The notes: a model not told the origin generated them from the sequence alone. A DNA stretch of 64,000 nt from Chitinophaga qingshengii (GCF_014529935.1 NZ_JACVFC010000003.1:744001-808000), one strand, 5' to 3'; positions 1 through 9,608 are shown, counted from the stretch's first letter. Translations and numbers: made by a program.

Positions 1-176
1 GCTGCTGCCTGTTGATAATCTTTTTTCAGCCAGGCGGCTTTTACTTTTTCCAGTCCTTTGCGGTCCAGGTCCAGCCTGGAAAAGACGCTTGTATCCGATT
101 GAGCCCTCAGTTGCTGATGCCCTGCGGATAGCAGGACAAACAGCAGCGGAAGGAGAGTCTTTATGGAACGTATCAT
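1..176 (-). CDS. Heparinase II/III-like lyase, N-terminal fragment
   Basis: The reading frame starts with ATG at 176 and runs off the left edge, so only about 58 residues are visible. It begins with a signal peptide (MIRSIKTLLPLLFVLLSAG, cleavage likely near LRAQ). The mature start has 'LDLDRKGLEKVKAAWLKKDYQ', split here by a phrase typical of the helical N-terminus of secreted heparinase II/III-type polysaccharide lyases in Bacteroidota. Only 3 bp separate it from the upstream susD stop, so it is in the same operon and probably depolymerises the glycan imported by that pair. The catalytic domain is outside the window, so substrate and class are inferred. Confidence 0.62.
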   Translation of the reverse strand, partial: MIRSIKTLLPLLFVLLSAGHQQLRAQSDTSVFSRLDLDRKGLEKVKAAWLKKDYQQAA

Positions 177-179
177 GTG

Positions 180-1799
180 TTAGTATTTTGGGTTCTGGGT
201 GAGGGAAGGGTTTTCGTCTCTTTCTCTTTGTGGGATCGGAAACAGCTCGTGTTTGTTATCCTGGAAGTTATCGCCGGCCACATAAGGGAAGGCTGCCCGG
301 TAGGCTTTCAGCGCGGTTTGGGTGGCGCGGATTTTAGTGCCCAGCATATTCCAGCGGATCAGGTCCCACTTACGGAACCCTTCAAAACACAGTTCATGCG
401 CTCTTTCGTCTACCAGGGCGTTAAAGAAAGCGGTTTGTGAAAGCCCCGGTGTAAGGTCCGGCAAACCGGCGCGGCGGCGCACCTGGTTCACGGCATCGTA
501 GGCTACCTGGGTGGGACCGTTCACTTCGTTCTCTGCTTCTGCCTGCATCAGTAATACATCAGCATAACGCAGCAGTACCCAGTTGATATCTGTATTGTTG
601 GGATCTTTGGGAGAAGTACCTTGCCAGTTGCGGCGCCATTTTCCGGGCGCCCATTTCGCGTCGTTCGTACCGGTGAGTTGTATGATAGCGCCGGTTTTAT
701 CAATCTGGAAGGTGGCAACGGCTACGTCTCTGCGAAGATCGTTTTTCTCGAATGTTTTCTGAAACAGGGGATGGGTAACATAGAAGGAGTTGGCGCGGCC
801 ATATGGACTGGCAGCATCGCACAACGGGCTGTTCCAGGTGCCGATCACACCACTGTTGCTGGCCTGCCCCAGCGGATTAAAGAGCGCTGCTTCAAACATA
901 CTTTCCTTCGGCTCCAGCTTCAGAGAACAATAGTTACGGAATATCTGCTCATAGCTGGTATTCAGTACATGTTCGCCGGAGGCGATGATCTCTTTGGTTT
1001 GTGTGAGGGCGCTATCGTAGTACTGACGGTACTCCGCGGGCCTTTTCATAGTTCCATCCTGGCGCAGGGAGTAGCCACCGCGGTAAAGATATACACGGGC
1101 CAGGATGCCTTTTACGGCGCCTTTGCTCACGCGCTCATCCTGCGCTTTGACGGAATTCCAGGGTACCGTGGCGGCGGCTTCTTTCAGGTCTTTGATGATC
1201 TGATCATACACCAGCTCTCTGTCTGTACGGGGCAATTGCAGTTGTTCGGAAGGAGACTGGGTAGGGGTAGTCTTCAGCGGCACATCTCCCCATAATCTTA
1301 CCAGGTCAAAGTAATACACCCCCCGCAGGAACTTCGCTTCGCCGAGCAAACGGTCCAGTGTTTTTTTCTGGTCTTCTGAACCGTTTTTATAAAGGTCCAT
1401 TTGCGGAATCTGCTGAATAACGAGGTTGGCGCGGTCGATACCGATGTACAACATACGCCAGGTTTCCCGCAGCCAGGGATGGGTGGGCGATACGCCATAA
1501 TGCGCCAGGATACGTTTTTCATCGTTGAGTACATTCCCCTGTACCTGGGCAATATCGGTATCAATGGCATAGGCCAGCGAAATGTAAAAACCATAGGTGC
1601 TTTGTTCTCCTAAAATGTCATATACGCCCATGGTGGCCATGGTGGCCTGGTTTACGTTCTTAAAGAACGTATTGGCGGCATAATAGGAGTAAGGATCTTC
1701 TTCCAGTTGCTTTTCACAGGAAGCGGTCATCATGATCAGTCCGGCGGCCGCAACGGGCATTATTTTCCGGCATATGGCACTCAGTTTATGATAAGTCAT
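180..1799 (-). CDS. SusD/RagB-type surface glycan-binding lipoprotein
   Basis: 539 residues with a type II signal ending in a lipobox (TASC, Cys about 28), so it is a lipoprotein expected on the outer membrane surface. It has the SusD layout: N-terminal helices after EEDPYSYYAANTFFKN, TPR-like helices with 'RLLGEAKFLRGVYYFDLVRLWGDVPL', and the C-terminal signature of 'RYADVLLMQAEAENE', 'QVRRRAGLPDL' and 'ERAHELCFEGFRKWDLIRW'. It lies 21 bp after the SusC gene and 3 bp before a heparinase-like gene. Known members cap the SusC barrel and bind oligosaccharide; the ligand here cannot be read from sequence. Confidence 0.95.
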   Translation of the reverse strand: MTYHKLSAICRKIMPVAAAGLIMMTASCEKQLEEDPYSYYAANTFFKNVNQATMATMGVYDILGEQSTYGFYISLAYAIDTDIAQVQGNVLNDEKRILAHYGVSPTHPWLRETWRMLYIGIDRANLVIQQIPQMDLYKNGSEDQKKTLDRLLGEAKFLRGVYYFDLVRLWGDVPLKTTPTQSPSEQLQLPRTDRELVYDQIIKDLKEAAATVPWNSVKAQDERVSKGAVKGILARVYLYRGGYSLRQDGTMKRPAEYRQYYDSALTQTKEIIASGEHVLNTSYEQIFRNYCSLKLEPKESMFEAALFNPLGQASNSGVIGTWNSPLCDAASPYGRANSFYVTHPLFQKTFEKNDLRRDVAVATFQIDKTGAIIQLTGTNDAKWAPGKWRRNWQGTSPKDPNNTDINWVLLRYADVLLMQAEAENEVNGPTQVAYDAVNQVRRRAGLPDLTPGLSQTAFFNALVDERAHELCFEGFRKWDLIRWNMLGTKIRATQTALKAYRAAFPYVAGDNFQDNKHELFPIPQRERDENPSLTQNPKY

Positions 1800-1820
1800 C
1801 GGATGCGTGTTTAAAGATTT

Positions 1821-4800
1821 TTAAAATGCAACATTGGCGCCTACGGTATAAGACCGGCTTCTGGGATAAGCGCCAAAATCAACGCCCGGCGTGATACCAC
1901 CCTGGTTACGGGTACTTACTTCGGGATCATACCCACTGTAGGAAGTGAAAGTGTAAATGTTGTACGCCGTGAAATAAAGCCGGCAGCTACTGATCTTAGC
2001 CCGTCCCAGTAAGGTTTTAGGCAGATTGTAGCCCAGGCTGATATTGTTGATGCGCAGGAAGGAACCATCTTCTACCATCTGGTCATAGAACTTCAGATCG
2101 CGGCCGCTGCCTTCGAGGGAAGGGATGGTCTTACCCTTGTTTACTTCGGCCAGTTGCGCAGGATCGGTAATTTTGTTACCACTGCCGTCGATGGTCGTCC
2201 ACCTGTCTTTGATATAGGCGTAAGCGTTACGATAGGCGAGATAAGTCTGGCTGTTGACGAGTTTATTGGCATTGTAAATCTTATTGCCATACATCCAGTT
2301 GATGAAGATGCTTAGATCAAATCCTTTATAGGAGAAGGTATTGGTAATACCGCCATAATGTTTGGGAGTGGCGTCTCCGATAACGGTACGGTCGTCGGAA
2401 GTGATCAGTCCATCGGGTTTGCCATCCGGACCGGCAACATCTGCCAGTTTCAGGTAACCCGGTTTAGGATAGTCGTTCGGGTTATAGGGGATGCCGGGTT
2501 TTAGTGTGTATTTTTTGGTAGCGGCATCGTAGTCAAAATCGCTCACCTGGTATACACCGTCGGATTTATAGCCGAACATGAGGCCTACGGGTGAACCTAC
2601 CCGTACCAGGTAATCGCCCTCTTTTAGTGCGCCATAGCCGGATTCGCCATAGAAGAAGCTCGGACCTGCCAGCGCCACTACTTTATTTTTATTGAAGGAG
2701 ATATTGAAGATAGTCCGCCATTCAAATTGTTTTTTGCTGATGTTGACGGTGTTTAAAGTCAGCTCCAGTCCCTGGTTGCTGGTTTCGCCGATATTTTTTA
2801 ATACGGAGGTGTAACCGGAGATATAAGGTACCTGGGCATTCAGCAACAGGTCGCGGGTATTGTTACGATAATAATCTACGGTCAACTGTAAACGTTGATC
2901 AAAGAAACCGATGTCTGCTCCCAGGTTTTTGGAAACGGTAGTCTCCCATTTCAGGGCAGGATTGGGGAGGGTAGTAGAACCTACGCCAATCACCGGCTGA
3001 TCGTTGAGCGGGTAGTAATTGGTACCCAGCAACGACAGGGAGAGGTAGTTATTGATACGGTTGTTACCGGATTGTCCATAGGTGAGCCGGAACTTCAGAT
3101 CGGAAAGCAGGTGCTGCTGTTTCATGAAGTTCTCTTCAATGGCGCGCCAGGCGAGGGCTACAGAGGGGAAGTAACCGAACTTGTTACCCGAACCGAATTT
3201 GGAGGAACCGTCGGCACGCATACTGGCGGTAACGAGGTAACGGTCTTTGTAACTGTAGTTAGCCCTGCCGAAGAAGGAAATCAGTTTCTCATCATCGCGG
3301 AAGGAGCGGGGAATACCAGCCAGTGCGCCTTGTGAGAGGTCGTCCAGACCGATATCGCCATTGGGGAATTTAGCGGCGCTGGCTTCCACAAAACGGGAAG
3401 TGGCATACAGCTGTTCCTGTCCCAGGAGTACGTTCAGCTTATGTTTTCTTTTGAAGGTTTTATCGAAGGTAAGCGTATTGGAATAGTTCCAGCTACTGCC
3501 TTGAGTAAGACCAATAGAACCGTTAGGGCCGCCGGTACGACGGGCATTGACAGAGCGGTCGCCATTGAACTGGTTCTGGTCCCGGTTGTTGGTTTTGACG
3601 CCTACGATACCTTTATAGGTAATGTTCTTCAGCAGTTTGTATTCCAGGGCGCCGTTGAGATATAAGGATTTAAGGTCGGTGCTGCGGTATTCGGCAAAGG
3701 CGTTGGTACGCGGGTTCTGCATCACATTGCCGTTATCGTCCTGCAGGGCGGGGTCTTCGTCCATGTTCACCAGGTCGATGTCGTTACCGGTTTTACCAAT
3801 GGTGGGGCGGTATTGCAGTACATTCATCAGTTTATTGAACCGGTTTTCTCCTTCGGAGGTACCGCTGCCATAGATATTCTGTGTGGTGTAAGTTACGCTG
3901 GCGGAAACTTTCAGCTTATTGTTGTCGCTGTGGTCTACACTCAGTTTGGCTACATTCTTTTTAGCGCCGCTGTTAATCATGATACCCTGTTCGTTGTTGA
4001 AAGAGTAGAACATATTAAAGCGGGTATTCTTATTGCCGCCACTGGCGCCGATTTTATGGTATTGTGTGGTAGCGTTGCCGCCAAACATCTGCTGTTGCCA
4101 GTCTATGCCGGCCCGGTTGCCATAAAGACTTTGCAGGTCGCTGAAAGCGCCATAGCGGTTGGTGAATTTCTGTAACAGATCGGCATCGCCCATGCTTCTT
4201 TCATAGTCCATGACGGTGTAGTCATAGGGTGTCATCATGGCAATATTGCTGGTCACCTGTTTGGTGCCGTAGTACATGTCATATGTCAGCTGCGTGCGGC
4301 CGGTAACGCCTTTTTTTGTGGTCACCAGTACTACGCCGTTAGCGCCCCTTGCGCCATAGATGGCGGTAGCGGAGGCGTCTTTCAGTACTTCAATGTTTTC
4401 AATGTCGGTGGGGTCCAGGAAACTAAGACCGTCGGTTTGCGGGAAACCGTCGATTACGTAGAGCGGCTCATTACTTTGGGTGATAGAGCCGCCACCTCTT
4501 ATTTTAATAGAGATGCCTGCACCCGGGGAACCTTCGGCAGCAGATACCTGCACGCCTGCTGCTCTGCCGGCGAGGGCCTGGGCTACGTTTTGTACGGGTA
4601 CTTTAGCAAGGTCGCTGCCTTTCACGGAAGCAATGGAACCGGTAAGGTCACGGCGTTTAACGGTACCGTAACCCACTACCACTACTTCATCCAGACCTTT
4701 CACATCTTCCTGTAATACCATGTTCACCGGTGCATGATCGGTAATGGTGAGGTGCATCTTACGGTAACCCATCAACGAAAATACCAGTACTTCGCCTTTG

Positions 4801-5372
4801 GGCACTACTATTTTGAATTGCCCGCCGGCAGTGGATGATACGCCTTTGGAAGTGCCTTGTATGTGCACTGCCACACCGGGTAATGGATTGCCTGCGGCAT
4901 CGGTGATTTTACCGGTAACGGTAATACCGGTATCAATCGCCAGCGGAATGTCTTTGGATAATGCCTCCAGTTCCGCGGCTGGCAGGTGTTCCAGCCCGGT
5001 AGCTTTAGGTTTGGCTTTCAGGATGATGTACTGTCTTCCTAACGGTTCAAAAACTACGCCGGCAGGAGCAAGGACTTTTTCCAGTATGGTGCTGAGTTTC
5101 TCGTTGGTGAAAGAACCATTCAGCTCGGGATAAGACAGAAACAGATTGTTGGTGTAGGAAAAACGAAGGCCTGTTGCTTCGGTAATATGTTCCAGCGCCA
5201 GTTCTACCGGCTCGTGGTCCAGTGTAATGGTGATACGCGAGTTGAGCGATTTCTGCGCGCGGGCATCCCTGCCATACAACAGGCCCGCCCCCAACATCAC
5301 GATAAGTAAAGGTAGAATGGTAGTACGCATAATTATAAGCAATAGCTTACTTATACAATCATTTAATTGCAT
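1821..5372 (-). CDS. SusC/RagA TonB-dependent receptor with STN signalling domain
   Basis: 1183 residues. After a signal peptide (cleavage near residue 40, ARAQ) comes an STN domain (about 45-118), then a carboxypeptidase-regulatory-like beta sandwich (about 150-222), then the SusC signature VVVGYGTVKRRDLTGS at 231-246, the plug, and a long beta barrel ending in aromatic residues (GANVAF). An STN domain is the part of FecA-type transducers that contacts a FecR anti-sigma factor, and a fecR/ECF sigma pair lies directly upstream on the same strand. The protein therefore both imports substrate and likely senses it. Two starts are possible: ATG at 5372 or an internal ATG at residue 15, which gives a cleaner signal peptide. 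Confidence 0.95.
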   Translation of the reverse strand: MQLNDCISKLLLIIMRTTILPLLIVMLGAGLLYGRDARAQKSLNSRITITLDHEPVELALEHITEATGLRFSYTNNLFLSYPELNGSFTNEKLSTILEKVLAPAGVVFEPLGRQYIILKAKPKATGLEHLPAAELEALSKDIPLAIDTGITVTGKITDAAGNPLPGVAVHIQGTSKGVSSTAGGQFKIVVPKGEVLVFSLMGYRKMHLTITDHAPVNMVLQEDVKGLDEVVVVGYGTVKRRDLTGSIASVKGSDLAKVPVQNVAQALAGRAAGVQVSAAEGSPGAGISIKIRGGGSITQSNEPLYVIDGFPQTDGLSFLDPTDIENIEVLKDASATAIYGARGANGVVLVTTKKGVTGRTQLTYDMYYGTKQVTSNIAMMTPYDYTVMDYERSMGDADLLQKFTNRYGAFSDLQSLYGNRAGIDWQQQMFGGNATTQYHKIGASGGNKNTRFNMFYSFNNEQGIMINSGAKKNVAKLSVDHSDNNKLKVSASVTYTTQNIYGSGTSEGENRFNKLMNVLQYRPTIGKTGNDIDLVNMDEDPALQDDNGNVMQNPRTNAFAEYRSTDLKSLYLNGALEYKLLKNITYKGIVGVKTNNRDQNQFNGDRSVNARRTGGPNGSIGLTQGSSWNYSNTLTFDKTFKRKHKLNVLLGQEQLYATSRFVEASAAKFPNGDIGLDDLSQGALAGIPRSFRDDEKLISFFGRANYSYKDRYLVTASMRADGSSKFGSGNKFGYFPSVALAWRAIEENFMKQQHLLSDLKFRLTYGQSGNNRINNYLSLSLLGTNYYPLNDQPVIGVGSTTLPNPALKWETTVSKNLGADIGFFDQRLQLTVDYYRNNTRDLLLNAQVPYISGYTSVLKNIGETSNQGLELTLNTVNISKKQFEWRTIFNISFNKNKVVALAGPSFFYGESGYGALKEGDYLVRVGSPVGLMFGYKSDGVYQVSDFDYDAATKKYTLKPGIPYNPNDYPKPGYLKLADVAGPDGKPDGLITSDDRTVIGDATPKHYGGITNTFSYKGFDLSIFINWMYGNKIYNANKLVNSQTYLAYRNAYAYIKDRWTTIDGSGNKITDPAQLAEVNKGKTIPSLEGSGRDLKFYDQMVEDGSFLRINNISLGYNLPKTLLGRAKISSCRLYFTAYNIYTFTSYSGYDPEVSTRNQGGITPGVDFGAYPRSRSYTVGANVAF

Positions 5373-5513
5373 AACTTCGTAGTGGTTTGGTTAATAAAAT
5401 GTAGAGACTAAGCCGTTTGCAGGGATGTTGACGCATCCCTGTTTTTGTTTTGTTTACATGTTGACGCTGGTTGTATTATTCAGGTTGATTTTCTTTGGTT
5501 GATGATGATTGTT

Positions 5514-6491
5514 TTACTTACAGCCTTCTCCGCTCCAGGTGACCTTTCCTTCCTGCATCTGGTATCGGCCATTGCTGGTGGCGGCAATGAGTTCCAGTGA
5601 TTGTTGCAGGGACTGGTCCGTCAGATCTACCGTCAGGCTGCAATACTGTAATCCGGTTCCCTCCAGTTGACAGCTGATGTTAAACTTCTCTTCCAGCCGG
5701 CGTAATACTTCCGGGAAAGAAATATTGTGAAAATTCATGTTGTATTGTGTGCCGGCTTCCAGGGCTGATTGTTCCCTGGGCACTACGGCTTGCACCACAT
5801 ACTGGCTACTGTCTGCTACCAGTTTCTGCCGGGCCGACAATACAGTGGTTTTCTCCGGTTGACTTTTACTACCGCCGGCTACGGCTACTTTTCCGGTGAG
5901 TACGCTCAGTTCCATCCCGTTGGCAGCGGGCAGTACCCGCAGGTTAAAACTGGTGCCCAATACTTTGGCGGTGTAACCACCCGCAGATACGACAAAAGGC
6001 TGGTGCGCCCGCTGGGTGACTTCAAACAGCGCTTCGCCGGTAAGCTGCACCTGCCGGGTATCTTTTGGAAACGGGTCCGGATATTGCAGGTGGCTATTGG
6101 GTTTCAGCCATACGATACTGCTGTCGGGCAGTATGATTTTCTGCATGGCTACGCCGCTGCTGACCTGCTGCACGGTGGGACGCCACCAGTGATGATGTTG
6201 TCCGGCCAGAAATACCAGGGCGCCGAGACAGGCTGCTGCTGCCAGTCCATACCATACGCCTCGCCTGGGTCCTGGCCGGGAAAAGGAAGGCTCTTCCTGT
6301 ATCCTCGCGGTCAGTTGCTGCAGGATGCGCGTCTTTATTACAGCAGGCGTGTCGCTGTCTGCCGGTAGTATCAGTTTTTCATCGTCAAACTGGTTGTACC
6401 AGTCGTTGAATTCTTGCAGTTCGGCAGCTGAAATATCGCCTTGCAGCCATTTCTGCGCCAACTCACGTATCCTTGGTGGTGGATGTTGCAT
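5514..6491 (-). CDS. FecR-family anti-sigma factor
   Basis: About 325 residues from ATG at 6491; the longer frame opens with a TTG at 6515 and is less likely. The N-terminus (IRELAQKWLQGDISAAELQEFNDWY) is the short cytoplasmic anti-sigma helix region. One membrane segment follows (VWYGLAAAACLGALVFLAG), then the periplasmic FecR domain with 'IILPDSSIVWLKPNSHLQYP' and 'GEALFEV'. The C-terminus has the DUF4974/STN-like fold (FPEVLRRLEEKFNISCQL). It sits between the ECF sigma gene and the STN-type SusC, the standard order of a transmembrane signalling cascade. It should hold the sigma factor inactive until the SusC STN domain signals ligand. Confidence 0.93.
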   Translation of the reverse strand: MQHPPPRIRELAQKWLQGDISAAELQEFNDWYNQFDDEKLILPADSDTPAVIKTRILQQLTARIQEEPSFSRPGPRRGVWYGLAAAACLGALVFLAGQHHHWWRPTVQQVSSGVAMQKIILPDSSIVWLKPNSHLQYPDPFPKDTRQVQLTGEALFEVTQRAHQPFVVSAGGYTAKVLGTSFNLRVLPAANGMELSVLTGKVAVAGGSKSQPEKTTVLSARQKLVADSSQYVVQAVVPREQSALEAGTQYNMNFHNISFPEVLRRLEEKFNISCQLEGTGLQYCSLTVDLTDQSLQQSLELIAATSNGRYQMQEGKVTWSGEGCK

Positions 6492-6533
6492 TGGTGGATT
6501 TATGTATAATGACAAATAAGAAAGACAGATGTC

Positions 6534-7109
6534 CTAGCGGGTGAGAAAAAAAATTATCAGTATCCTGAAAATTTCGGTGAAGGTGCCCCGGAGACTCTTT
6601 AAGGCACGGGTAAGATGGTTGGCAACGGTTTTTTCTGAAATAGCCAGCGTGGAGGCAATCTCTTTGCGGGAGTAACCGGCTTCCCGGCTTAAACGATATA
6701 CCAGCCGGCATTGCTCCGGCAGGGCTTTGATCGTTAGCTGCAGCTGTCGCTGCATGTCGGCTACCTGCAACTGCTCGCCGGTGGATTCCTCCGCCGCCGC
6801 CCCGGTATATACGGTATGTTTTTCATAACGCTGAAAACGTTTCTGCCTGGCGAGGGTGTTGAGCACTTCATACTTCACGGCAGTAGCCAAATAGGCAGGA
6901 AGCGACAGGGTGACCGAGATGTCTGCCCTTCGCTTCCAGATATTGTAAAAAACTTCCTGTACCGCTTCTTCCGCTTCCGCAGGATTGCTCAGCCGGTTGA
7001 CGGCAATGATGTACATTTTATCCCAGTACCGGTTGTACAACTCGGTAAAGGCTGCTTCATCATCGTGTTTTAGTTTGTCGAGTAATACTGAATCCTCCAG
7101 CTCTTTCAT
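6534..7109 (-). CDS. ECF-type RNA polymerase sigma factor, Bacteroidetes family
   Basis: 191 residues with sigma region 2 (DEAAFTELYNRYWDKMYIIAVNRL, then NPAEAEEAVQEVFYNIWKRR) and region 4 (LPEQCRLVYRLSREAGYSRKEIA, then ISEKTVANHLTRALKSLR). Size and order of regions fit the large sigma-70 family of Bacteroidetes expansion family 1. The fecR gene starts 42 bp downstream on the same strand. It is expected to direct transcription of the susC/susD/lyase genes when released by FecR. The tail ending in hydrophobic 'ILIIFFLTR' is common in this group and is not a membrane domain by itself. Confidence 0.94.
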   Translation of the reverse strand: MKELEDSVLLDKLKHDDEAAFTELYNRYWDKMYIIAVNRLSNPAEAEEAVQEVFYNIWKRRADISVTLSLPAYLATAVKYEVLNTLARQKRFQRYEKHTVYTGAAAEESTGEQLQVADMQRQLQLTIKALPEQCRLVYRLSREAGYSRKEIASTLAISEKTVANHLTRALKSLRGTFTEIFRILIIFFLTR

Positions 7110-7198
7110 ACGCGTTGAACATTCCTCTTAAAGGACCAAGATCGGTTGACGAATGCTCTAATGTACAAAAAATCAGTCTTTTTGTGCAAACGTTTGAA

Positions 7199-7897
7199 TT
7201 ACTTTATGAGAAACGTTTCCAGTATTTCGTTAAACCGATCCGGCAGCTCCATCATCGGAGCATGGCCACAGGCAGGCAACATTATCAGCTCCGAATTGGG
7301 TAACAGCTCATGAAATTCACGGGCTACATCCGGCGGCGCGATTTTATCTTCTTCTCCCCAAATCAACAGGGTAGGGGTCTGCATCTCGGGTAAAATAGCG
7401 GTGACATAATTGCGCTGAGCGGATTTGGCTGTTTGCACGATACGGAGGCATTTGAGACGGTCCCGCGTAATCTGGAATACTTCTTCTACCAACGCATCGG
7501 AGGCGGTAGCAGGATCATAAAAAGTATAGGCTACCCGCTCGCGGATGTATTCATAATTGCCGCGTTTAGGGAAAGTACCGAGACTATTGTTTTCATATAA
7601 TCCGGAACTGCCGGTGAGTACCAGGCGGGATACTTTGTCGGGATGCCGGTGAGTAAACAGGATGGCTACATGTCCTCCCAGGGAGTTACCGATAACAACA
7701 GATTGTTCCAGCTGATGCTGGTGAACATATTTCTCGAGGAAACTAACCAGGTACTCAAGGTTGTCCTGCAGGTGATAGTCAAAAATAGGGAGGAGTGGAA
7801 TGTGAATATCATAGCGTGATTCAAAATGCTGTACAACACCGTCCCAATTGCTAAGCCCGCCGAAAAGACCATGTAATAAAATCATGCTTTGCTTCAT
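7199..7897 (-). CDS. Alpha/beta hydrolase
   Basis: About 232 residues from ATG at 7897 (the longer frame begins with TTG at 7915). The oxyanion loop HGLFGG and the nucleophile elbow GNSLGG (Ser about 72) are intact, and later the acid (WGEEDKIAPP) and the histidine (CGHAPMMELP) complete the Ser-Asp-His triad. The short cap with 'GNYEYIRERVAYTFYDP' and the overall order match MhpC/BioH-like hydrolases. There is no pathway neighbour; the next upstream gene in the same direction is a Crp-type regulator. Substrate is not predictable. Confidence 0.88.
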   Translation of the reverse strand: MKQSMILLHGLFGGLSNWDGVVQHFESRYDIHIPLLPIFDYHLQDNLEYLVSFLEKYVHQHQLEQSVVIGNSLGGHVAILFTHRHPDKVSRLVLTGSSGLYENNSLGTFPKRGNYEYIRERVAYTFYDPATASDALVEEVFQITRDRLKCLRIVQTAKSAQRNYVTAILPEMQTPTLLIWGEEDKIAPPDVAREFHELLPNSELIMLPACGHAPMMELPDRFNEILETFLIK

Positions 7898-7948
7898 ATA
7901 TCTTTTTAAAAGCAAAACTAACGGTTCAGCTGGTCAGCGTCCGTGATC

Positions 7949-8560
7949 TCAATCACAAAAGTTGCGGGACTGGTCCAGCAGGTATAAACGCGCTCTGCTG
8001 AGGGCTTCCCGGCTGGTGTACAGGTAACGGGCAATATTGGTCAGGGATATTTTCTGAATAATAGCCGGACGTCTTTCCAATAGAAAACGATACCGCTGCA
8101 GGGGCGTCTTCAGGGAAAGAATATACTGATGCTCAGATTGTTGTTCAGATAGCTCCTGGAACAATTGCAGGTTCACATGCAGCAGGTTCATGTGCAGATC
8201 GTACAACGGCTGCAGCTTTTTAATGTTAATCCGCAATATGACTGCATCTTCCATCGCGATAATACTCACAGCGGAAGGGGCCTTTTTATTATAGCTTTCA
8301 CAGTTGGCCAGAAAATCATCGGCAAAACCAAAACGCACTATTTTTTCATTGCCCTCATCATCCAGGATGGAGAATTTGAACATCCCCGAAAGCACAAATG
8401 CAGAATAACGCGCCACCTTGCCATAACGCAGGAAAGATTCCCCCTTGCGGATATGTTTCACAACAGCAATACTGTCCAGCAACTGCCATTCTTCCTGTGT
8501 TACCACAGGATATTTTGTTTTCAGTCGCTCGTACCAGGCAGGCAATTCATAAGTTGTCAT
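7949..8560 (-). CDS. Crp/Fnr-family transcriptional regulator
   Basis: 203 residues. Residues about 15-120 form a cyclic-nucleotide-binding-like beta roll (VKHIRKGESFLRYGKVARYSAFVLSG). The C-terminus has the winged-helix portion (TPLQRYRFLLERRPAII, then ISLTNIARYLYTSREALSRAR). The effector-pocket residues of true cAMP binders are not obvious, as is usual for Bacteroidota paralogues of this size. It lies 29 bp after the NAD-dependent epimerase-like gene and 51 bp before the hydrolase, all in one direction, so the three may be co-transcribed. Confidence 0.86.
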   Translation of the reverse strand: MTTYELPAWYERLKTKYPVVTQEEWQLLDSIAVVKHIRKGESFLRYGKVARYSAFVLSGMFKFSILDDEGNEKIVRFGFADDFLANCESYNKKAPSAVSIIAMEDAVILRINIKKLQPLYDLHMNLLHVNLQLFQELSEQQSEHQYILSLKTPLQRYRFLLERRPAIIQKISLTNIARYLYTSREALSRARLYLLDQSRNFCD

Positions 8561-8589
8561 GCCGTAAAATTAATGGAAAAATTTCGGAA

Positions 8590-9273
8590 TTATTTACCGG
8601 GTGCCTTCGCCAGTAATATGATATCTTTTCCGTTGATGATCTGCCTGGGATAGCCCAGCAGGGTAACGTTTACCATGGCTTGACCCAGTTCCCGCAGGGT
8701 ACAGAAGTAGTTGGCGCTTAATATCCGGCCAACGGGATACAGCCAGTTGATGAACCGGTAGTAGGTATGCGTATTTTTTAATCCGGGAGTAGGTTTGATA
8801 TAACCAGGCCGGAAGGCATACACCTGTCCGAAGGGCAGCTTCATCAGATCATTTTCGGTTTTGCCCTTCACACGGGCCCAGGCACTGCGGCCCTTTTCGG
8901 TACTGTCTGTCCCAGCCCCTGAAACATAGCAGAACACCATGCCCTTGTTTCGCTCGCTCAAAACGCCTGCTACCCGCATAGTCAAAGTATAGGTAAGATG
9001 ATAGTAGGCATCCTGGCTGATACCCAGGGAAGATACGCCCAGGCAAAAATAACAGGCATCATAACCCTGGAGTTGCTCCGCTATGGGAGATAACTCCAGG
9101 AAATCATGGTGAATAATTTCTGTTAATTTGGGATGAGTAATGCCACAGGGTTTGCGGCTCAAAATCAGCACAGCGGCTACCTGAGGGTGCTGCAGGCATT
9201 CATGTAATACCCCTTCACCCACCATACCGCTGGCACCGGTAACAATTACTTTCAGTTGCCGGATTTCATTCAT
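8590..9273 (-). CDS. NAD(P)-binding atypical short-chain dehydrogenase/epimerase-like protein
   Basis: 227 residues starting with a Rossmann glycine loop (VIVTGASGMVGEGV, about 9-22). Central strands follow (DACYFCLGVSS, then FCYVSGAGTDS). A YxxxK active-site motif is not obvious, which suggests an atypical SDR of the NmrA/HTATIP2-like type that binds NAD(P) without classical catalysis. It resembles epimerase family proteins commonly annotated in Chitinophaga. It is upstream of, and co-directional with, the Crp-type regulator. Confidence 0.8.
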   Translation of the reverse strand: MNEIRQLKVIVTGASGMVGEGVLHECLQHPQVAAVLILSRKPCGITHPKLTEIIHHDFLELSPIAEQLQGYDACYFCLGVSSLGISQDAYYHLTYTLTMRVAGVLSERNKGMVFCYVSGAGTDSTEKGRSAWARVKGKTENDLMKLPFGQVYAFRPGYIKPTPGLKNTHTYYRFINWLYPVGRILSANYFCTLRELGQAMVNVTLLGYPRQIINGKDIILLAKAPGK

Positions 9274-9309
9274 AATAGTAAGTTAACTGCTTTTAGCCAG
9301 TTGCCCAAA

Positions 9310-9608
9310 TCAAAGCGTTACCCAGACAATACGCGCTTCCTTTTTCTGCTTTGTCCGCTCAATCATCATTGTAACAAAAGATTTACCATCCTTACTCCGG
9401 GCGGTCGTTTCCAGCTGGGAAAAGCGGTTGGTATTGGTTTCCGGGGCGCCGTAGAGATAGGTTTGGGTGATCTGCCCGTTTTCATAAACCGCACAAACAG
9501 TTTGTGTCCGGCTCGCCACAAATACCGGTCTTTGGAACGATAGTCCTCCTGCTTGTCAACATCATTATAAAAAATATAATCTTTTTCATCTGCATGAAAG
9601 AAGGTGCG
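9310..9608 (-). pseudogene. Frameshifted remnant of a small unknown protein gene
   Basis: Two protein-like stretches lie in different frames of the minus strand. One runs from 9608 downward (contains ADEKDYIFYNDVDKQEDYRS) with no start codon after its upstream stop. The other runs to the stop at 9310 (contains YENGQITQTYLYGAPETN and ends in RTKQKKEARIVWVTL). The frames appear to switch near 9515-9520, where the second frame offers only a GTG at 9519 as a start. The simplest reading is a small gene broken by a frameshift and lacking its 5' end. A 69-residue product from the GTG cannot be excluded. Family not recognised. Confidence 0.45.
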
